Position numbers and translations under genes: made by a program
Shown: positions 10,793 through 20,468 of the stretch, piece by piece
How the letters are laid out: every line of letters begins with the position of its first letter
Numbering within the stretch: the stretch's first letter is position 1
Notes under the pieces: model-generated
What the model was told of the DNA's origin: nothing
Seen by the model: the letters and a program-made list of their open reading frames with translations, nothing else
Databases searched by the model: none
Assembly: GCF_001656035.1 (NCBI RefSeq)
Contig: NZ_CP010029.1
Coordinates: 2,181,076-2,245,075 of the forward strand
Direction of reading: 5' to 3'
Length of the DNA: 64,000 nucleotides
Source: Yersinia entomophaga
GTDB lineage: Bacteria > Pseudomonadota > Gammaproteobacteria > Enterobacterales > Enterobacteriaceae

Positions 10793-11152
10793 TCAGCAGG
10801 TTCGCTCACCGCGTTCAATTATTACGCCGACGTTGCGAGCTTCCGCTACTGCGCCAGGTTTGCTGACCTTGATTCTCACCCAGGGAGAAGCAAAACGCTG
10901 CAATAATATTTCGGCAACTTCTTCTGCCACTCGCTCAACCAATGCAAAACGCTGGCCTTCGACGTGTTTCAAGATGGCATCGCTGATATCAGCATAGCTT
11001 AAACAATCGCTGACATCGTCACTGGCGGCCGCTTTGCGGTTATTCCATCCCATTTCGATATCGAACACTAACTTCTGTTTAATAGTCTGTTCCCAGTCAT
11101 AAACACCGATGGTGGTAATCACGCTGAGTTCTTCAATAAATACGATGTCCAT
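10793..11152 (-). CDS. folB: Dihydroneopterin aldolase FolB
   Basis: A 119-residue enzyme of folate biosynthesis that splits 7,8-dihydroneopterin into 6-hydroxymethyl-7,8-dihydropterin and glycolaldehyde (and epimerises it). It follows E. coli FolB along its full length: [20 protein letters not shown] at the start, SYADISDAI, the [12 protein letters not shown] helix, and the KxSKPGAV motif near the C-terminus. The ATG at 11150-11152 is chosen because E. coli FolB begins MDIVFIE; a GTG directly before it would add one residue. It is divergent from plsY. Confidence 0.95.
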   Translation of the reverse strand: MDIVFIEELSVITTIGVYDWEQTIKQKLVFDIEMGWNNRKAAASDDVSDCLSYADISDAILKHVEGQRFALVERVAEEVAEILLQRFASPWVRIKVSKPGAVAEARNVGVIIERGERTC

Positions 11153-11259
11153 CACGTCATTCTCTGTTTTTGTGCCTACCGGATATCACTTCCAGCCGAA
11201 TATGCGTATTATCCACTGATGTTGCGATTAAAACGACCATTATTAAACGGGGCGGCGTT

Positions 11260-11907
11260 ATGAGTGCTATCGCGCTTGGTATGATTCTCTTCGCGTATTT
11301 GTGTGGCTCAATTTCCAGCGCGATTCTGGTGTGTCGAATCGCTAAATTACCCGATCCGCGTGAAAACGGTTCAGGGAATCCCGGAGCGACCAACGTATTA
11401 CGCATCGGCGGCCGCACGGCAGCGGCGGCAGTATTAGTGTTTGATGTGATAAAAGGTATGCTGCCGGTATGGATCGCTTATCTTCTGCATGTTTCCCCTC
11501 TTTACCTTGGCATTACCGCTATCGCCGCCTGTCTGGGCCATATCTATCCGGTATTCTTTAATTTTCGCGGTGGCAAGGGCGTAGCGACGGCTTTTGGTGC
11601 TATCGCACCTATCGGCTGGGATCTCACGGGTTTAATGACAGGAACCTGGCTGCTAACAGTACTGTTGAGCGGTTACTCCTCATTAGGTGCGATTGTCAGC
11701 GCCCTGATAGCCCCGTTTTATGTCTGGTGGTTTAAACCACAGTTTACCTTCCCGGTCGCTATGCTTTCCTGCCTGATTCTGATGCGTCACCACGATAATA
11801 TTCAGCGTTTATGGCGCGGTCAGGAAAGTAAAATTTGGGACAAGTTGAAGAAGAAAAGACAGAAAACCGCTGCCGAAGAAGCAGAAGAACAGGAGTTGGA
11901 AGACTGA
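11260..11907 (+). CDS. plsY: Acyl-phosphate:glycerol-3-phosphate acyltransferase PlsY
   Basis: A 215-residue inner-membrane enzyme that transfers an acyl group from acyl-phosphate to glycerol-3-phosphate, the first step of phospholipid synthesis. It shows five to six hydrophobic helices and the family loops [23 protein letters not shown] and the C-terminal [12 protein letters not shown]. The frame is open upstream to 11170, but homology to E. coli PlsY (MSAIAPGMIL) places the start at ATG 11260. The C-terminal tail is basic then acidic ([19 protein letters not shown]) and longer than in E. coli. Confidence 0.95.
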   Translation: MSAIALGMILFAYLCGSISSAILVCRIAKLPDPRENGSGNPGATNVLRIGGRTAAAAVLVFDVIKGMLPVWIAYLLHVSPLYLGITAIAACLGHIYPVFFNFRGGKGVATAFGAIAPIGWDLTGLMTGTWLLTVLLSGYSSLGAIVSALIAPFYVWWFKPQFTFPVAMLSCLILMRHHDNIQRLWRGQESKIWDKLKKKRQKTAAEEAEEQELED

Positions 11908-12048
11908 TTTAGCGCTCGTCCGCTCCCGTAACTCAGTTCTGATGACAGAGCGAGAGCGAGGCAAGCGCTGAGGATTAAAAAAGCGGAGTGAGTGGGCTAA
12001 AATCCATGAACATTTTGAATGACTGCGGCAACGCAGCCGCAGCCCTGC
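11908..12048. repeat. Intergenic stretch with dyad, possible dispersed repeat
   Basis: Between the convergent genes plsY and tsaD. It contains a perfect hairpin CTGCGGC-N6-GCCGCAG (12023-12042) and a purine-rich, repeat-like stretch at about 11945-12010. There is no T run after the hairpin, so it is not a standard terminator. It resembles enterobacterial dispersed intergenic repeats, but no second copy was recognised in the window. Confidence 0.3.
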
Positions 12049-13062
12049 CTAGACTTTCGGAAGTTCAGCCAACGGCCAACGTGGCCTAACCGACACCGTC
12101 AACTCGCTATTCACACCAGTTTTCAGCCTAATCATGCCCGCATAAGCGATCATCGCGCCATTATCTGTGCAAAATTCAGGACGAGCGTAGAACACTTCGC
12201 CGCCGCGTTTTTGCATCATTTCGGCTAATTTACGACGCAATGTGGTGTTGGCGCTCACCCCACCGGCGATAACTAAACGTTTGAAGCCGGTTTGATCCAG
12301 CGCCCGTCTACATTTGATTGCTAATGTATCCACGACCGCATCTTCAAAGGCGCGAGCAATATCGGCGCGAGTCTGATCGTCATTACCGTTGGCGCGAATG
12401 GTATTGGCGGCAAAGGTTTTCAGGCCGGAAAAGCTAAAATCTAGCCCCGGACGGTCAGTCATTGGCCGAGGGAACGTGAAGCGGGAAGCATCCCCTTGTT
12501 GAGCCATACGTGACAGCATCGGCCCGCCGGGATAATCCAGACCTAACAGCTTTGCGGTTTTATCGAAAGCTTCACCAGCCGCATCATCAACGGATTCACC
12601 AAGCAGTTGGTATTCGCCAATGCCGGTCACGCTGATTAATTGCGTATGACCGCCGGAAACCAGCAAAGCGACAAACGGAAACTCTGGCGCGTTTTCTTCC
12701 AGCATAGGCGCCAACAGGTGGCCTTCCATATGATGAACCGGCACCGCAGGCACATTCCAGGCAAAAGCCAACGCGCGGCCAATGGTGGCACCAACCAGCA
12801 AAGCACCGACCAAACCCGGCCCGGCGGTATAGGCTACGCCGTCGATATCTTCCGGTTTCAGATTGGCTTCTTTTAAAGCAGCCTGAATCAGCGGTACGGT
12901 TTTTCGCACGTGATCGCGCGAGGCCAGTTCAGGAACTACGCCGCCGTAATCTGCGTGTAATTTGACCTGACTGTATAATTGGTTGGCTAACAGACCGGTT
13001 TCATCGTCATAAACTGCAATTCCGGTTTCATCGCAGGATGTTTCTATACCCAAGACTCGCAT
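12049..13062 (-). CDS. tsaD: tRNA N6-threonylcarbamoyladenosine synthase subunit TsaD
   Basis: A 337-residue protein, exactly the E. coli length, of the TsaBDE complex that transfers the threonylcarbamoyl group to A37 of ANN-decoding tRNAs. It has the ASKHA-fold signatures [10 protein letters not shown] at the N-terminus, the metal-binding [24 protein letters not shown] and [11 protein letters not shown]. The frame is open to an ATG five codons earlier (MMGNV), but the E. coli N-terminus MRVLGIETS fixes the start at 13062. It is divergent from the rpsU operon. Confidence 0.96.
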   Translation of the reverse strand: MRVLGIETSCDETGIAVYDDETGLLANQLYSQVKLHADYGGVVPELASRDHVRKTVPLIQAALKEANLKPEDIDGVAYTAGPGLVGALLVGATIGRALAFAWNVPAVPVHHMEGHLLAPMLEENAPEFPFVALLVSGGHTQLISVTGIGEYQLLGESVDDAAGEAFDKTAKLLGLDYPGGPMLSRMAQQGDASRFTFPRPMTDRPGLDFSFSGLKTFAANTIRANGNDDQTRADIARAFEDAVVDTLAIKCRRALDQTGFKRLVIAGGVSANTTLRRKLAEMMQKRGGEVFYARPEFCTDNGAMIAYAGMIRLKTGVNSELTVSVRPRWPLAELPKV

Positions 13063-13670
<608 letters not shown>

Positions 13671-13740
13671 TTCTTCGGGGGCAACCCCGCAGCGTGATTT
13701 GTTAGTTTCTAAGAACGCGCAGACCGAGTAGTTGCAACGA

Positions 13741-13773
13741 AGGCCGTGCTTTCCGAAAGGAATGCGCGGCTTA
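13741..13773 (+). terminator. Attenuating terminator between rpsU and dnaG
   Basis: AGGCCGTGCTTTCC and GGAATGCGCGGCTT form a long stem with loop GAAA, followed by ATTCTCG rather than a full T run. E. coli has a partial terminator (T1) at the same position that keeps primase scarce relative to S21. Confidence 0.7.
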
Positions 13774-13804
13774 TTCTCGTTTATGGACTAGCGAATAGGG
13801 GCTT

Positions 13805-15553
13805 ATGGCTGGACGAATTCCGCGGGTATTTATCAATGACTTGCTGGCTAGAACCGACATCGTCGATCTTATCGATGCCCGGGTAAAGCTGAAGAAGCAA
13901 GGCAAAAATTATCACGCGTGTTGTCCGTTCCATCATGAGAAAACACCCTCATTCACCGTTAATGGCGAAAAGCAGTTTTATCACTGTTTTGGCTGTGGTG
14001 CCCACGGCAACGCGGTAGATTTTTTGATGAATTACGATCGACTGGAGTTTGTCGAAAGTATCGAAGAATTAGCTACCATGCACGGGCTGGAAGTGCCTTA
14101 CGAGGCAGGAACCGGCAGCACGCAGATCGAACGTCATCAACGACAAAGTCTTTATCAATTGATGGATCAGCTTAGCGCTTTCTATCAGCAGTCACTCAAT
14201 AGCCCATCAGCTAAACAGGCACGTGGTTATCTCGAACACCGCGGTTTGAGTGAAGATATTATCCACCATTTCGCCATTGGTTTTGCTCCCGCAGGTTGGG
14301 ACAATGCCTTAAAACGCTTTGGTCGTGATGCCGAAAGTCGTACCGCACTGAACGATGCCGGTATGCTGGTGACTAATGATACAGGGCGAACTTACGACCG
14401 TTTCCGTGAACGCGTTATGTTCCCAATTCGCGATAAGCGCGGGCGAGTAATCGCTTTTGGTGGTCGTATTCTGGGGGACGGTGTTCCCAAATACCTCAAC
14501 TCACCGGAAACAGAAATTTTTCATAAGGGTCGCCAGTTATACGGCTTGTATGAAGCACAGGTTATTCATCCCAATCCAACGCGTTTACTCGTGGTGGAGG
14601 GGTATATGGATGTGGTGGCGTTAGCGCAATTTGGCATTGATTATGCCGTTGCCTCACTTGGAACCTCAACGACGGCTGAACATATTCAGCTGCTGTTCCG
14701 CGCCACCGATCAGGTTATTTGCTGTTATGACGGCGACCGGGCTGGCCGAGATGCCGCCTGGCGGGCATTGGAAACCGCTCTGCCCTATTTGAACGATGGC
14801 CGTCAGCTACGTTTTATGTTTTTACCTGACGGAGAAGATCCCGATACGCTGGTGCGTAAAGAAGGTAAAGAGGCGTTCGAACAAAGGATGGAGCAGGCGC
14901 AGCCGCTATCAACCTTCTTGTTCGAAACTCTCATGCCGCAGGTCGATTTGAGCAGCCCCGATGGGCGAGCCAAATTAAGTACCTTGGCGCTGCCTTTAAT
15001 CAGCCAGGTGCCGGGAGAAACGCTGCGGCTTTATCTGCGCCAGCAGTTAGGTAACAAATTAGGCATCCTGGATGATAGTCAGCTAGATAAGCTGATGCCT
15101 AAACAGGCTGAAAACACGAATACCTACCAACCGCCCCAGCTAAAACGCACAACCATGCGTATACTTATAGGGCTACTGGTACAAAACCCGCAACTGGCTA
15201 CACTTATTCCCTCACTACAGGGAGTTGAGCAGGCGAAACTGGCTGGATTACCGCTATTTATTGAGCTGGTAAATACCTGTTTGGCTCAGCCGGGGCTGAC
15301 GACAGGCCAATTGCTGGAACAGTATCGTGATAATAAATTCAGTCAACAGCTTGAAACCTTGGCAACTTGGAACCACATGATTGCTGAGGAGATGGTCGAG
15401 CCGACCTTTGTCGATACGCTGGCGAGTCTGTATGACTCAATTTTGGAACAGCGTCAGGAAACATTGATTGCCCGCGATCGAACACATGGATTAAACGCCG
15501 AAGAACGTAAAGAGCTTTGGTCTTTGAATCTTGCGTTAGCCAAGAAGAAATGA
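13805..15553 (+). CDS. dnaG: DNA primase DnaG
   Basis: A 582-residue primase that makes RNA primers at the replication fork. The N-terminal CHC2 zinc ribbon has ligands C40, H43, C61 and C64 (CPFHHEKTPSF, YHCFGCGAHGN). The central TOPRIM domain carries VVEGYMDVVAL and YDGDRAGRDAAW, and the C-terminal DnaB-helicase-interaction domain ends LNLALAKKK. The length equals E. coli DnaG (581). The weak ribosome-binding region fits low expression. It is the second gene of the operon; rpoD follows after 156 bp. Confidence 0.98.
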   Translation: MAGRIPRVFINDLLARTDIVDLIDARVKLKKQGKNYHACCPFHHEKTPSFTVNGEKQFYHCFGCGAHGNAVDFLMNYDRLEFVESIEELATMHGLEVPYEAGTGSTQIERHQRQSLYQLMDQLSAFYQQSLNSPSAKQARGYLEHRGLSEDIIHHFAIGFAPAGWDNALKRFGRDAESRTALNDAGMLVTNDTGRTYDRFRERVMFPIRDKRGRVIAFGGRILGDGVPKYLNSPETEIFHKGRQLYGLYEAQVIHPNPTRLLVVEGYMDVVALAQFGIDYAVASLGTSTTAEHIQLLFRATDQVICCYDGDRAGRDAAWRALETALPYLNDGRQLRFMFLPDGEDPDTLVRKEGKEAFEQRMEQAQPLSTFLFETLMPQVDLSSPDGRAKLSTLALPLISQVPGETLRLYLRQQLGNKLGILDDSQLDKLMPKQAENTNTYQPPQLKRTTMRILIGLLVQNPQLATLIPSLQGVEQAKLAGLPLFIELVNTCLAQPGLTTGQLLEQYRDNKFSQQLETLATWNHMIAEEMVEPTFVDTLASLYDSILEQRQETLIARDRTHGLNAEERKELWSLNLALAKKK

Positions 15554-15709
15554 ACTACCCAACGGCTTAATTGCCGATAAATGCGGGGGCGAATCCCTGC
15601 AATATGCCGCCATAGCGGGCAGCGGCGAAAAAAAAAGCCCCAAATGCTATTGTTGGCGGTTTCGCCGACCGACACCAACCCAAATACTCTGAAGTGTGGA
15701 TACCGTCTT

Positions 15710-17551
15710 ATGGAGCAAAACCCGCAGTCACAGCTGAAGCTACTTGTCACCCGTGGTAAGGAGCAAGGCTATCTGACCTATGCTGAGGTCAATGACCATC
15801 TGCCGGAAGATATCGTCGATTCCGATCAGATCGAAGACATCATCCAGATGATTAATGACATGGGTATACAGGTGCTGGAAGAAGCACCTGATGCCGATGA
15901 TTTAATGCTGGCCGAAAACACCAATGATACCGACGATGATGCGGCTGAAGCTGCTGCACAGGTGTTGTCCAGTGTCGAATCCGAAATTGGTCGTACGACC
16001 GATCCGGTCCGCATGTATATGCGTGAAATGGGTACCGTTGAGCTTCTGACCCGTGAAGGCGAGATTGATATTGCCAAGCGTATCGAAGACGGTATCAATC
16101 AGGTGCAATGTTCTGTTGCAGAATATCCTGAAGCTATTACTTATCTGTTAGAGCAATACGATCGCGTTGAAGCTGGCGAAGCCCGCCTGTCCGACCTGAT
16201 CACCGGCTTTGTTGACCCGAATGCCGAAGAAGATATTGCGCCAACCGCAACCCACGTAGGTTCAGAATTGTCCGCCGAAGAGATGGACGATGATGACGAC
16301 GAAGATGAAGACGAAGACGACGACAGCGAAGACGATAACAGCATCGATCCGGAACTGGCGCGTCAAAAATTCAGCGACCTGCGCGAACAATACGAAAACG
16401 CACGGAAAGAAATCAAGAAAAATGGCCGTAGCCATGCCAGCGCTGCCGCTGAAATTCTGAAACTTTCTGAAGTTTTCAAACAGTTCCGCCTAGTGCCTAA
16501 GCAGTTTGACTATCTGGTCAACAACATGCGCACCATGATGGATCGCGTTCGTACTCAAGAACGTATCATCATGAAGCTGTGCGTTGAGCAGTGCAAAATG
16601 CCGAAGAAAAACTTCGTCACGCTGTTTGCCAGCAACGAAACCAGCGATACCTGGTTTGCTGCGGCTGTCGCGATGGGTAAACCATGGTCTGAAAAACTGA
16701 AAGACGTAGCGGAAGATGTCCAACGTAGCCTGCAAAAACTGCGTCAGATCGAAGAAGAAACCGGTCTGACCATCGAGCAAGTGAAAGATATCAACCGTCG
16801 TATGTCTATCGGCGAAGCGAAAGCTCGTCGTGCGAAGAAAGAAATGGTCGAGGCGAACTTGCGTCTGGTTATTTCTATCGCTAAAAAATACACCAATCGC
16901 GGCCTGCAATTCCTTGATTTAATTCAGGAAGGCAACATCGGCTTGATGAAAGCGGTAGATAAGTTTGAATACCGTCGTGGTTATAAGTTCTCGACTTATG
17001 CCACTTGGTGGATTCGTCAGGCAATTACCCGTTCCATCGCAGACCAGGCGCGCACCATCCGCATTCCGGTGCATATGATTGAGACAATTAACAAACTCAA
17101 CCGTATCTCCCGTCAGATGTTGCAGGAAATGGGTCGTGAACCTACCCCGGAAGAATTAGCAGAACGTATGCTGATGCCGGAAGACAAGATCCGCAAAGTG
17201 CTGAAGATCGCGAAAGAGCCGATCTCAATGGAAACGCCAATTGGTGATGATGAAGATTCACATCTGGGCGATTTCATCGAAGATACTACGCTGGAGCTGC
17301 CGCTGGATTCTGCTACCTCAGAGAGCCTGCGTTCCGCAACTCACGACGTGTTGGCTGGCTTGACCGCTCGTGAAGCGAAAGTTCTGCGTATGCGTTTTGG
17401 TATCGATATGAACACTGATCATACTTTGGAAGAAGTTGGTAAGCAGTTCGACGTAACCCGTGAACGTATTCGTCAGATCGAAGCCAAAGCGCTGCGTAAA
17501 CTGCGCCACCCAAGCCGTTCAGAAGTTCTGCGTAGCTTCCTTGACGATTAA
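15710..17551 (+). CDS. rpoD: RNA polymerase housekeeping sigma factor RpoD (sigma-70)
   Basis: A 613-residue sigma factor, exactly the E. coli length. It starts [12 protein letters not shown] at 15710; a longer open frame to 15581 is not conserved. Region 1.1 is followed by region 1.2 ([19 protein letters not shown]), the non-conserved domain with a long acidic run (about residues 185-205), region 2 with [21 protein letters not shown] and [12 protein letters not shown] (-10 recognition), region 3, and region 4.2 with the [18 protein letters not shown] helix-turn-helix that reads the -35 element. Last gene of the rpsU-dnaG-rpoD operon. Confidence 0.99.
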   Translation: MEQNPQSQLKLLVTRGKEQGYLTYAEVNDHLPEDIVDSDQIEDIIQMINDMGIQVLEEAPDADDLMLAENTNDTDDDAAEAAAQVLSSVESEIGRTTDPVRMYMREMGTVELLTREGEIDIAKRIEDGINQVQCSVAEYPEAITYLLEQYDRVEAGEARLSDLITGFVDPNAEEDIAPTATHVGSELSAEEMDDDDDEDEDEDDDSEDDNSIDPELARQKFSDLREQYENARKEIKKNGRSHASAAAEILKLSEVFKQFRLVPKQFDYLVNNMRTMMDRVRTQERIIMKLCVEQCKMPKKNFVTLFASNETSDTWFAAAVAMGKPWSEKLKDVAEDVQRSLQKLRQIEEETGLTIEQVKDINRRMSIGEAKARRAKKEMVEANLRLVISIAKKYTNRGLQFLDLIQEGNIGLMKAVDKFEYRRGYKFSTYATWWIRQAITRSIADQARTIRIPVHMIETINKLNRISRQMLQEMGREPTPEELAERMLMPEDKIRKVLKIAKEPISMETPIGDDEDSHLGDFIEDTTLELPLDSATSESLRSATHDVLAGLTAREAKVLRMRFGIDMNTDHTLEEVGKQFDVTRERIRQIEAKALRKLRHPSRSEVLRSFLDD

Positions 17552-17570
17552 TCGTCAGCGCACTTGAGTC

Positions 17571-17598
17571 AAAAAACCCCGGTTAACCGGGGTTTTTC
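17571..17598. terminator. Bidirectional terminator between rpoD and mug
   Basis: AAAAAACCCCGGTTAACCGGGGTTTTT is a near-perfect palindrome with T runs on both strands between convergent genes. The paired core is ACCCCGG/CCGGGGT. Confidence 0.9.
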
Positions 17599-17620
17599 TT
17601 TATCTATTATCTATTCTGCA

Positions 17621-18133
17621 TCAACTTTCATCGGCTTTTTCGTTCAGCCGAAGATAAACCTGACGATAGGCAGCTACTAGCTCGTCCAGCGTCGCACGAT
17701 TCAATCCGCTGGGATTAGGCAATACCCAAACCTCAGTATTACCGATCTTTAGCTCCTGACGCCCCCACTGCATTTTACGTACGCCAAAAGCACTGCTAAA
17801 GGCCTGCTTGCCTAAAACAGCCAGAATCCGAGGTTGGTATAGGGTTATTTTATCAATCAGTTCCTGCGCGCCCTGACGCAATTCTGCCGCAGATAACTCC
17901 GCTGCCGCTACCGTGGGCCGTTCTACCAATGCGGTAATGCCACAGTCGGTATCCAGTAGTTCTAATTCATCCTCAGGAGCCAACTGGCGTTTAGTGAACC
18001 CGGCCAAATGGATAACTTTCCAAAAGCGATTGCTCCTATTGGCAAAGTGAAAACCGCGATTGGCGCTGCTCAGCCCCGGATTAATACCGCAAAATACCAC
18101 TTTCAACCGTGGCCGCAGAATATCTGTAATCAT
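17621..18133 (-). CDS. mug: G/U mismatch-specific DNA glycosylase Mug
   Basis: A 170-residue enzyme of the uracil-DNA glycosylase superfamily (family 2) that removes uracil and ethenocytosine opposite guanine. The active-site motifs VVFCGINPG (catalytic Asn) and LPNPSGLNR are intact. The frame is open to 18190, but E. coli Mug begins just before DILAPGLRVVF, and ATG 18133 is preceded by an AGGGG Shine-Dalgarno sequence, so the shorter start is used. E. coli also has mug beside rpoD and ileX. Confidence 0.94.
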   Translation of the reverse strand: MITDILRPRLKVVFCGINPGLSSANRGFHFANRSNRFWKVIHLAGFTKRQLAPEDELELLDTDCGITALVERPTVAAAELSAAELRQGAQELIDKITLYQPRILAVLGKQAFSSAFGVRKMQWGRQELKIGNTEVWVLPNPSGLNRATLDELVAAYRQVYLRLNEKADES

Positions 18134-18254
18134 AGGCACCCCTGAATGAATGTATAAACCATCACTCATTCTATCAACAAATACAACCATCTAGATTTGC
18201 ACATAAAACACGCACATAGCTCGCTAACTGTAGACCTATGGCTAAAAACTACCG

Positions 18255-18260
18255 TATAAT
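18255..18260 (+). promoter_or_regulatory. -10 element of the ileX promoter
   Basis: TATAAT 13 bp before the mature tRNA 5' end, within ACCGTATAATCGCC. No strong -35 is seen at 17 bp. Confidence 0.5.
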
Positions 18261-18273
18261 CGCCGCCACATAT

Positions 18274-18350
18274 GGCCCCTTAGCTCAGTTGGTTAGAGCA
18301 CGCGACTCATAATCGCTTGGTCACTGGTTCAAGTCCAGTAGGGGCCACCA
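18274..18350 (+). tRNA. ileX: tRNA-Ile2 (CAT anticodon, lysidine type)
   Basis: A 77-nt cloverleaf with acceptor stem GGCCCCT/AGGGGCC, encoded CCA, D-loop AGCTCAGTTGGTTAGAGC, anticodon loop CTCATAA and TpsiC arm GGTTCAAGTCC. The CAT anticodon with the GGCCCCT acceptor matches E. coli ileX rather than a methionine tRNA, so the C34 is expected to be converted to lysidine by TilS to read AUA. From 18305 onward the 3' part is the phage-carried copy that rebuilds the gene after integration. Confidence 0.93.
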
Positions 18351-18372
18351 AATTTTAGCTGTTAAATCAGTA
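18305..18372. repeat. attL core (68-bp repeat)
   Basis: Runs from the anticodon arm of ileX (ACTCATAATCGC) through the CCA end to TTAAATCAGTA. Identical to 52133-52200. The next base differs (C here, T at the right copy), then ATTAAGCCA is shared again before the two diverge into different but analogous terminators. Confidence 0.95.
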
Positions 18373-18375
18373 CAT

Positions 18376-18407
18376 TAAGCCAACTTTCGAGTTGGCTTTT
18401 TTGTTGG
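18376..18407 (+). terminator. Terminator after ileX (phage-derived copy)
   Basis: AAGCCAACT, loop TTCG, AGTTGGCTT followed by TTTTTG. It lies inside the prophage side of attL, so the terminator used by ileX is phage-borne. Confidence 0.8.
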
Positions 18408-18419
18408 CTAAAAAGGCAA

Positions 18420-18443
18420 TGGCGATAAAATGGCGATAGATAT
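18420..18443 (+). promoter_or_regulatory. Candidate integrase arm-binding site (left)
   Basis: A tandem TGGCGATA - AAA - TGGCGATAGATAT starting 48 bp from the attL core. A 24-bp element with 22 of 24 bases identical and the same orientation occurs at the other end of the prophage (52019-52042). Paired direct repeats flanking the core are expected for arm-type Int sites. Confidence 0.6.
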
Positions 18444-18466
18444 TTTGGTGATCGGTTAATTGGGGC

Positions 18467-18490
18467 GAAAAAAAACCTGCTTTCGCAGGC
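18467..18490 (-). terminator. Terminator after ogr
   Basis: On the minus strand CCTGC, loop GAAA, GCAGG is followed by eight T residues, just past the ogr stop. Confidence 0.85.
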
Positions 18491-18495
18491 TTCTT

Positions 18496-18714
18496 TTACA
18501 TCCACAACACCCCTTGATTATTTCTACTTGGATGTGGTGGCGCTGGTTTTGTTTCCCCCGGTGACACAATTATTCTGTCAACCGTTTCGTGCGTGGCGAA
18601 AGTACAACTGCAATTTATATTCTGACACTGGTGATAACGTTCCTTCGTCTTCTCACTCAGGTAACGGCTAGACCGAGCATGTGCAGCGGTCTTACAAAGC
18701 GGGCAATGCATCAT
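18496..18714 (-). CDS. ogr: Late gene transcriptional activator Ogr/Delta
   Basis: A 72-residue zinc-binding activator, the same length as P2 Ogr. The four cysteines C4, C7, C30 and C35 (CPLC...CQNINC) match the C-X2-C-X22-C-X4-C pattern of the family, and KERYHQCQN is shared with P2. Ogr binds a dyad about 55 bp upstream of late promoters and contacts the RNA polymerase alpha subunit. Candidate boxes of the TGT-N12-ACA type lie at 37209 and 25187. It sits at the attL end, as in P2. Confidence 0.95.
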   Translation of the reverse strand: MMHCPLCKTAAHARSSRYLSEKTKERYHQCQNINCSCTFATHETVDRIIVSPGETKPAPPHPSRNNQGVLWM

Positions 18715-18797
18715 GCTCGTATCCCCTCATCTCTCTGCTTATGCAAGTATGATAACACTAGAAACGCTCAAAAATTAGCTTTAAGTGAATAAAATAA

Positions 18798-18818
18798 TCA
18801 CAAAACCACTTATTGTGA
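18798..18818. promoter_or_regulatory. Dyad upstream of ogr
   Basis: TCACAA-N9-TTGTGA lies between ogr and D, about 85-105 bp upstream of the ogr start. It could be an activator site for ogr expression; in phage 186 ogr has its own activated promoter, but this site is not identified beyond its symmetry. Confidence 0.3.
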
Positions 18819-18820
18819 AC

Positions 18821-19984
18821 TCACTCCGCCTCATAAGTGACATCCGACAACAACACTTCGAGAGACAATTGGGTGGTGTAGCCGCTGTTGCTCAGGCTGT
18901 GCGATACCTTGCTGATTATCCAGCTCTGTTGGTCTATCACCGATTTAAAGCCGTTGACCGCGACTGGTGTTTCAGGAAATAAATCAGCGCGCCCCATGGC
19001 TAAAGTGATAGAGAACTCAGCAACTCCGCGCTGTAACTTCTCCCATTTAGACTGGGCAGCGCGCATGGCGGCTTTTTGCGTGGCGTAAACCGTCGTGATA
19101 ACAAAGACATTATCCTCAGCCCCCGCCAGATAATCCCCTTGTTTTTCCTCTACCGGCTTTTTCTCTTTAGCCGCTTTGGTGCGGGTCGGCTTGGCTTTCG
19201 GGTGTTCCAGTGCGCGGAGCTGTTTAAACTTCGGCTTGCGCTTTAACTTAACCTTTTTCGGCTTGGCCGGTTTGGGGTCTTTGGTGTGCAACCAACTGGC
19301 ACTTACACCGGTATACGCGCCCCGGTCAGCAATACTAAAACTGTGTTGGTCGCCATCTTGTCGGGTGATCGTCATTTGCGGAATGGGTTTACCACTGGCA
19401 GTGACACCGCTGCCCGGCTTGATAAACAACAATCGCCCGGCTTTAACGGCGGCCACTGCACCATTAAGCGAGGCTAACCGGGTGATAAACTTGGCGTCAG
19501 TTTCTTGTGTCTGGTCGATATGAGAGATAGCGATATCCGCCAGCCCCTCGGCCAGCATCGCTTTCAGGTTGTTGCGCTCCGCCACCTGCGCCACGACTTT
19601 ACCCAGCGTTGTCTCATGATAAGAGACTTCCCGCCGCGCATTGAGCGAACTCCGAAAATCGGCACTGCGGGCACGAATAGTCAGTGTGTCTGGTGCGCCA
19701 TGGTGCTCGACCTCATCCACGGTAAAGTCACCTTTACCAATCAGCGCCGACCCTTTCCAGCCCAAGAACACCGACAACGCTGCGCCGCGTTCCGGCATGG
19801 CAAGCTGGCCGTCAGCGTCGTCCAGTTCAACGTCAAGCTGGTCAGCTTCAAAGCCCCGGTTATCGGTCAGGCTCAGGGACAACAGCCGAGGGCGAATATT
19901 CTGTGTGATATCTTTCGCGTTAATCGTCAGCATAAAGTCCGGGGCCATATCCGCCCCGGCCGGTAGAGACATGCCGGTCATCAT
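18821..19984 (-). CDS. D: Tail protein GpD (phage late control D, baseplate hub)
   Basis: A 387-residue protein, the same size as P2 GpD. It is the hub to which the spike V attaches, related to T4 gp27. The N-terminal part PDFMLTINAKDITQNIRPRL and the middle VAERNNLK/AISHIDQTQETDAKFI region are typical of the late-control-D family. A Lys/Pro-rich linker occupies about residues 245-285. It overlaps U by 4 bp and is the last gene of the FI-to-D tail operon. Confidence 0.93.
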   Translation of the reverse strand: MMTGMSLPAGADMAPDFMLTINAKDITQNIRPRLLSLSLTDNRGFEADQLDVELDDADGQLAMPERGAALSVFLGWKGSALIGKGDFTVDEVEHHGAPDTLTIRARSADFRSSLNARREVSYHETTLGKVVAQVAERNNLKAMLAEGLADIAISHIDQTQETDAKFITRLASLNGAVAAVKAGRLLFIKPGSGVTASGKPIPQMTITRQDGDQHSFSIADRGAYTGVSASWLHTKDPKPAKPKKVKLKRKPKFKQLRALEHPKAKPTRTKAAKEKKPVEEKQGDYLAGAEDNVFVITTVYATQKAAMRAAQSKWEKLQRGVAEFSITLAMGRADLFPETPVAVNGFKSVIDQQSWIISKVSHSLSNSGYTTQLSLEVLLSDVTYEAE

Positions 19985-20466
19985 GAGAATAATCCTCCGA
20001 TAGCTGCCTGTGCTTTACCGGTCATTGCTGTCGCTTTACCCAGCAACTCGTCAGCCTGTTGTTTCATGTCGCCGAACATGGCCGTTAATGACTCGTCAAC
20101 CCGCAACAGATTGAGGGTGAACTCAATGCGCCGGGCGCTACCGTCTTCAAATAATAGCGTGCCGGTCTGGCTCAGACTCTCGATGACAAACATGCCGTAA
20201 ATCATGCCGCTACCCTCAACCAGCGGCCACGCCTTGCCTTGGTCAGCCATCGACTCAAGGGCCAGCAATGACAGGCGACCACCGGTCAGTTCCGGCAGTA
20301 ATACACCGGACAGCTTAATTTTCTCACTGTCTACGCCAAGAAATTGCGCGGACGGGCGCAAGCCCACCCGGCTGTTAGTCGGCCAACGGTACTCAATATC
20401 GCGCCCCATGCTTTGGTAAGGCGTGGTCTGGCGCATAAAAACAAATAACCCCAGTGATAACATCAT
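19981..20466 (-). CDS. U: Tail protein GpU
   Basis: A 161-residue P2 GpU homologue needed to complete the tail. The start MMLSLGLFVFMRQT and the segment SRVGLRPSAQFLGVDSEKIKL are characteristic, as is the LPELTGG motif. It overlaps D by 4 bp and follows T after 2 bp, so it is translationally linked. Confidence 0.93.
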   Translation of the reverse strand: MMLSLGLFVFMRQTTPYQSMGRDIEYRWPTNSRVGLRPSAQFLGVDSEKIKLSGVLLPELTGGRLSLLALESMADQGKAWPLVEGSGMIYGMFVIESLSQTGTLLFEDGSARRIEFTLNLLRVDESLTAMFGDMKQQADELLGKATAMTGKAQAAIGGLFS

Positions 20467-20468
20467 GA

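Noticed and set aside
11170..11259. A 30-residue N-terminal extension of PlsY
   Set aside because: Homologues begin at the ATG at 11260, and the extension lies in the folB/plsY divergent promoter region.
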